Shown here piece by piece: positions 5,883-8,820 of a DNA stretch of 8,820 nt. Within the stretch, counting starts at the first letter, position 1. Every line of letters starts with the position of its first letter. The position numbers were made by a program, and so were the translations under genes. Source of the stretch: Acidimicrobiales bacterium (GTDB lineage Bacteria > Actinomycetota > Acidimicrobiia > Acidimicrobiales > Iamiaceae); NCBI GenBank assembly GCA_020439605.1, contig JAGQSI010000066.1, forward strand, positions 1 through 8,820, read 5' to 3'. Under the pieces are notes generated by a model that was given only the letters and a program-made list of their open reading frames with translations, had not been told where the DNA came from and searched no databases.

Positions 5883-7685
5883 ATGAGCGAAACGGCCTCA
5901 GCGGCTTCAACAGAGTCAGCAGACTCGGCAGACTCGGCAGACTCGGCAGACTCGGCAGTACAAACGCCGCCACCGGATGACACGGACACCGCGGTCCGTG
6001 CCACATCTGCCGCCCCTGGTCATCCGACAAAACTCCGCTTCTTTGGTCGACCGTCACTTGGTGGAGTGCTGTTGGGGTTGATCTTTTGGTGGCGGTCGCT
6101 CTACCCGACTCTCATGCCCCGCACTTGGATTGCCCAAGGCGTGGTCACCGGGTTGTGTATAGCGATCGGATATGCGATCGGCACATTGGGCGGCCACGTT
6201 GGCCACCGAATCCTGCAGCGCTTCGAGGTGCAACCATCTGCGAGTATCAAGCGTTCGGCCTGGTTGGTTGCTGCGGTGGGCGCAGTTGGTGCAGCGTTGG
6301 TCAATTGGATCGTGTGGCCAAGTTGGCAGTCGAGCCAGCGCGAGCTACTGGCAATGGACCCGGACTCTCGCGTTGTTGTGCTTTGGATGCAGCTGGTTGC
6401 TGCTGTGGTCGTTATTCTGCTCGGCCTGTTTGGCCGTCTTGTGGGTCGTGGTGTGCAGCGGGTTCACCGATTCAATGTTCGCCACATGCCTGCAGTGGTC
6501 GCGGTTCTGGTGACTTCTGTGGTGGTGGCGCTCATAGCGAACGTGGTTCTCAAGGACGTTCTGATCGCTCGCTTTGTCAGTTGGGCAGACACTTCTTTCG
6601 GGGCGGTAGACGCCAGCACCAATGAGGGCACGTTTCAGCCCGAAAGCCCGTTGGCTTCAGGTAGTGAGAAGTCCTTGGTTGGGTGGGAAACCCTTGGGGT
6701 TCAGGGCCGTGAGTTCGTTGCCAACCAGACGCCGACTGCTGAGATCGAGGACTTCACTGGCACAGCCGCCATGGAACCGATCCGGATCTACAGCGGTATT
6801 CGTTCAGCGGCAGACGTCGAGGATCGGGCGGCGCTTGCGGTCAAAGAGATTGACCGTACCGGTGGCTGGGACCGTGACGTGCTGGTAGTGGCAACCACCA
6901 CTGGCACGGGATGGATTGATCCTGACGCTGCCGAGGCCCTTGAGGTGATGCATGGTGGCGACACCGCAATTGTGGGCATGCAGTATTCGTTTCTGCCGAG
7001 CTGGATCTCGACGTTGGTCGATGCTGGCAACGCCCAAGAGGCAGGGCGAGTGCTGTTCGACGCTGTGCATGAAGCATGGGAGAAGCAGCCAGAAGCCACT
7101 CGGCCACGTCTCATAGCTTTCGGATTGAGTCTTGGTTCCTATGGCGGCGAGGCAGCTTTCGCCGGTCAGGACATGGCTGAGTCGATCAACAACATGGCCT
7201 CCAAGACCGACGGGGTTCTGTTTGTCGGTGCGAAGAACGACAACGTCATCTGGCGCCAGCTCACCGCTGGGCGAGACAAAGGATCTCCCTATTGGGAGCC
7301 CGTGATCGACGGCGGCCGTCAGGTGCGGTTCCAAACCCGTGCGCCCGGCGATGATCCGCTCACCGCCGAGTGGGAAGATCCCCACATTCTCTACGTCCAA
7401 CATCCAAGTGATCCCGTCACGTTCTGGACAATGGATGGGTGGCGCAGAAAGCCGGGATGGATGCAAAAGCCCACTGGCCACGACATCTCGGATTCCACCT
7501 CGTGGACCCCAATCGTGACTTGGGTGCAAGGTTTCTATGACCTCACCGCAGGCTTTGCGGCCCCTCCCGGTCACGGTCATGATTTCCGTCTCGACTATTC
7601 ACGGGCTTGGTCACGGGTTGTTCCACCAGAGAATTGGACCGATTCCGATACGACTCGCCTAGAAGAGTTCCTGTTCCCCAAATGA
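5883..7685 (+). CDS. Membrane-anchored alpha/beta-hydrolase, Abhydrolase_9 type
   Basis: This 600-aa protein looks like the actinobacterial family with an Abhydrolase_9_N membrane domain and an Abhydrolase_9 catalytic domain; its substrate is unknown. Residues 1-50 are hydrophilic and include four ADS repeats. Four or five hydrophobic helices follow (about 58-75, 82-104, 125-145, 163-187, 203-228). The hydrolase part (about 265-600) has ATTTGTGWIDPDA, HGGDTAIVGMQYSFLPSW and the nucleophile elbow GLSLGS with S416. Probable triad partners are D510 (QHPSDP) and H564 or H566 (PPGHGHDF). The ATG at 5883 is preceded by GAGG at 5877-5880 with a short spacing, 4 nt after rlmB; an in-frame GTG at 5802 lies inside rlmB and is unlikely. 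Family assignment is from memory of its motifs. Confidence 0.85.
   Translation: MSETASAASTESADSADSADSADSAVQTPPPDDTDTAVRATSAAPGHPTKLRFFGRPSLGGVLLGLIFWWRSLYPTLMPRTWIAQGVVTGLCIAIGYAIGTLGGHVGHRILQRFEVQPSASIKRSAWLVAAVGAVGAALVNWIVWPSWQSSQRELLAMDPDSRVVVLWMQLVAAVVVILLGLFGRLVGRGVQRVHRFNVRHMPAVVAVLVTSVVVALIANVVLKDVLIARFVSWADTSFGAVDASTNEGTFQPESPLASGSEKSLVGWETLGVQGREFVANQTPTAEIEDFTGTAAMEPIRIYSGIRSAADVEDRAALAVKEIDRTGGWDRDVLVVATTTGTGWIDPDAAEALEVMHGGDTAIVGMQYSFLPSWISTLVDAGNAQEAGRVLFDAVHEAWEKQPEATRPRLIAFGLSLGSYGGEAAFAGQDMAESINNMASKTDGVLFVGAKNDNVIWRQLTAGRDKGSPYWEPVIDGGRQVRFQTRAPGDDPLTAEWEDPHILYVQHPSDPVTFWTMDGWRRKPGWMQKPTGHDISDSTSWTPIVTWVQGFYDLTAGFAAPPGHGHDFRLDYSRAWSRVVPPENWTDSDTTRLEEFLFPK
5919..5958 (+). repeat. 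9-bp tandem repeat coding for ADS units
   Basis: Four perfect copies of GCAGACTCG (5919-5954) and a partial fifth (GCAG to 5958) code for Ala-Asp-Ser repeats in the cytoplasmic N-terminus of the hydrolase. The unit length keeps the frame. Such perfect short repeats are prone to slippage, so copy number may vary between strains. Confidence 0.9.
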
Positions 7686-7687
7686 GG
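7684..7687 (+). promoter_or_regulatory. Shine-Dalgarno deciding the ycnI-like start
   Basis: GAGG overlaps the stop of the hydrolase gene and lies 6 nt before the ATG at 7694. This favours 7694 over the in-frame ATGs at 7682, which overlaps the stop as ATGA but lacks a nearby Shine-Dalgarno, and at 7700. Confidence 0.55.
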
Positions 7688-7693
7688 TGTCAC

Positions 7694-8479
7694 ATGTCAA
7701 TGTCTTTCAACTCGCAGCCGGTCACGCGGGCCACTCGTTCCACTCGGATCACACGGCGACTAGCGGTAGTGTCGGCTGGGCTTGGCGCAGCAGTGGTCAT
7801 GGCGGCTTCGCCAGCTTGGGGCCATATAAATCCGGATCCGGAGTCTGTGGTTGGAGGGACCGAGGCCACTGTTGGTTTCAACGTCCAGCACGGCTGCGAT
7901 GGGTCTCCTACCACCAAGGTGGAGATCCAAGCCCCAGATGGCGCCACTGACATCTCCGGTGTGAATGGCGATGGCTTCACCAGTTCAACAGCGGGCCGGG
8001 TCGTGACCTTCACCGGCGGACCTCTCGATGCTGAAACCGCCAAGGTTTTCAAGATTGCCTTTACGGTCCCGAACACTCCCGGTGAGGTACCGGTGAAGAT
8101 CATTCAGACCTGTGAGGAAGGGTCAATCGAGTGGATCCAAGTTGCGGAAGCTGGCGGTGCCGAGCCAGAACACCCTGCCCCTCTACTCACGATTACCGCA
8201 GGAACCACTCCAACAACCACTGTTCAAGAGTCACCTGAAACAACAACTACTCCAGATTCAGCGACCACCGTTACGCCGACGACTGAAGCACCGAGTTCAT
8301 CTGGCCGTGAGATACCAGACGATGACGACGAGTTCGACGATGACGATTCCGATGACAGCAGCGTGACACCGCTGGTCATTGGTATGGCTGTTGCGATCGC
8401 TGTAGCTGGTGTTGGCGGTTTCGCCTTGGCCAAACGAGGATCCAAGAAGGATTCCTCAAACGACGACTCTGGCAGCTGA
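7694..8479 (+). CDS. YcnI-like (DUF1775) secreted, membrane-tethered putative copper protein
   Basis: This 261-aa protein is predicted to be exported. A basic N-terminus with twin arginines (R21-R22) and a hydrophobic core lead to ASPAWG, with likely cleavage before H44. Cleavage there would expose an N-terminal His, the residue that binds Cu(II) in the mono-histidine brace of YcnI. The DUF1775 domain (about 44-168) shows HINPDPESVVGG, QHGCDGSPTTKVEIQAP, paired C68 and C140, W147 (SIEWIQV) and HPAPLLTI. A Thr-rich linker (170-198), an Asp-rich stretch (209-222), one transmembrane helix (about 225-247) and a short basic tail follow. It is probably the last gene of the ispD operon. Copper binding is inferred from the family; no copper transporter gene is seen in this window. 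Confidence 0.85.
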   Translation: MSMSFNSQPVTRATRSTRITRRLAVVSAGLGAAVVMAASPAWGHINPDPESVVGGTEATVGFNVQHGCDGSPTTKVEIQAPDGATDISGVNGDGFTSSTAGRVVTFTGGPLDAETAKVFKIAFTVPNTPGEVPVKIIQTCEEGSIEWIQVAEAGGAEPEHPAPLLTITAGTTPTTTVQESPETTTTPDSATTVTPTTEAPSSSGREIPDDDDEFDDDDSDDSSVTPLVIGMAVAIAVAGVGGFALAKRGSKKDSSNDDSGS

Positions 8480-8506
8480 ACCGATCCCGCCAAGCGCGGT
8501 AGCGGT
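8480..8506 (+). terminator. Imperfect hairpin right after the ycnI-like stop
   Basis: Outer ACCG (8480-8483) pairs with CGGT (8503-8506) and inner CCGC (8487-8490) pairs with GCGG (8496-8499) around a 5-nt loop. A mostly mismatched 3-by-3 internal loop separates the two helices. It starts on the base after the TGA and has no T-run. It is a candidate U-less terminator for the ispD operon. The remainder of the intergenic stretch to 8662 holds only a weak 5-bp stem (8540-8556) and no gene that I can support. Confidence 0.35.
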
Positions 8507-8662
8507 GAATCAGACTTGGTGTTGCTGTTAGCACAAGCTCGTCGGATGCCACGACGCTAGCGGTCAGACATAGTACTCTGTGTTTACCAGGGACTCGGCA
8601 CGTGGCCAATTGCAAATAGACCTAAGGCTGCTGTCATACTCCGTCAACTGTGGCCATAGAGT

Positions 8663-8671
8663 TGTTAGACT
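8663..8671 (+). promoter_or_regulatory. Extended -10 promoter, leaderless geometry
   Basis: TGT followed by TAGACT (8666-8671) is an extended -10 element. Six nucleotides separate it from the ATG at 8678, exactly as before vapB and disA. There is no Shine-Dalgarno and no clear -35. Confidence 0.5.
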
Positions 8672-8677
8672 CCTAGA

Positions 8678-8820
8678 ATGAAAAGCGAATCGTCGCCCTT
8701 GTTGCCGACACCGCCTTCCGGATCGCATGCGGACATGGATGGCTGCTCAAAGGGATTATCTGAAAAGCGGCCATGGTACCGAAAAAAGCTATTCGTGATT
8801 CCCAGTGTCTTCTTCTTGGC
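8678..8820 (+). CDS. Start of an unidentified probable membrane protein, cut by window edge
   Basis: An open frame runs from ATG at 8678 to the right edge (47 codons and two bases). It opens with a polar, Pro- and Ser-containing segment (MKSESSPLLPTPPSG) of about 30 residues, then EKRPWYRKKLFVIPSVFFLA, where a basic patch meets a hydrophobic stretch. This pattern is common in actinobacterial single-pass membrane proteins with a cytoplasmic N-terminus (for example those carrying DUF4352-like domains), but too little is present to name a family. The -10 hexamer 6 nt upstream supports the start. It is separate from the preceding operon. Confidence 0.6.
   Translation, partial: MKSESSPLLPTPPSGSHADMDGCSKGLSEKRPWYRKKLFVIPSVFFL

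Noticed and set aside
5919..5958. CRISPR array
   Set aside because: The units are 9 bp with no spacers and are in frame within a coding sequence; this is a coding minisatellite.
5180..6057. Long minus-strand open frames opposite rlmB and the hydrolase gene
   Set aside because: They are antisense to two confidently identified genes, have low-complexity translations from the tandem repeats, and show no recognisable domain.
6804..7580. 258-codon minus-strand open frame opposite the hydrolase domain
   Set aside because: The plus-strand frame has clear catalytic motifs; the antisense frame shows none and long antisense frames are common at this base composition.
7607..7693. Upstream start for the YcnI-like protein at 7607
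   Set aside because: It is embedded in the hydrolase gene and would put 29 residues before the signal peptide. The ATG at 7694 has a well-spaced GAGG.
8540..8556. CGTCG/CGACG stem as a terminator or small RNA
   Set aside because: It has only five pairs around a 7-nt loop, with no T-run or promoter nearby; chance occurrence is likely.

Overview
The window looks like chromosomal core DNA from an actinobacterium. The reasons are the moderately high G+C coding sequence, the radA-disA and ispD-ispF-rlmB neighbourhoods, a Crp protein close to the mycobacterial type, an Abhydrolase_9-type membrane hydrolase, and several gene starts that look leaderless. An Acidimicrobiia-like lineage is my guess. 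It rests on gene order and protein style only.

Layout, left to right. (1) The 3' part of radA (1-1055, cut by the window edge), a recombination and branch-migration ATPase. (2) A compact vapBC-type toxin-antitoxin module (1154-1845) with its own operator-like inverted repeat and extended -10 promoter; it separates radA from disA, which are often direct neighbours. (3) disA (1955-3019), a diadenylate cyclase with intact DGA and RHR motifs and a C-terminal helix-hairpin-helix DNA-binding domain. (4) A Crp-family regulator on the minus strand (3016-3678); its stop codon interlocks with that of disA. (5) A divergent promoter region, then a tight plus-strand operon: ispD (3742), ispF (4389), rlmB (4862), a membrane-anchored alpha/beta-hydrolase (5883) and a YcnI-like (DUF1775) secreted, C-terminally anchored putative copper protein (7694-8479). 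Junctions inside it are 1- or 4-nt overlaps or gaps of 4-8 nt. (6) A 198-nt intergenic stretch with a hairpin and a promoter, then the start of another gene (8678 to the right edge) whose N-terminus runs into a probable membrane segment.

How the genes fit together: radA and disA link DNA repair and recombination to c-di-AMP signalling. The Crp gene adds a probable cyclic-nucleotide sensor next door. ispD and ispF supply two steps of the MEP isoprenoid pathway, and rlmB modifies 23S rRNA. The last two genes of the operon act at the membrane or outside it.

The most notable structure is regulatory. vapB, disA and the gene at 8678 each have a TAGNNT hexamer exactly 6 nt before the start codon and no usable Shine-Dalgarno sequence. 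This is the geometry of leaderless transcripts. Crp and ispD are near-matches. Most cistrons inside operons (ispF, the hydrolase gene, the ycnI-like gene and, weakly, vapC) have a Shine-Dalgarno; rlmB relies on a stop-start overlap. I see no clearly novel multi-gene system. The best candidates for a second look are the hydrolase/YcnI-like pair, the vapBC insertion and the interlocked disA/crp ends.
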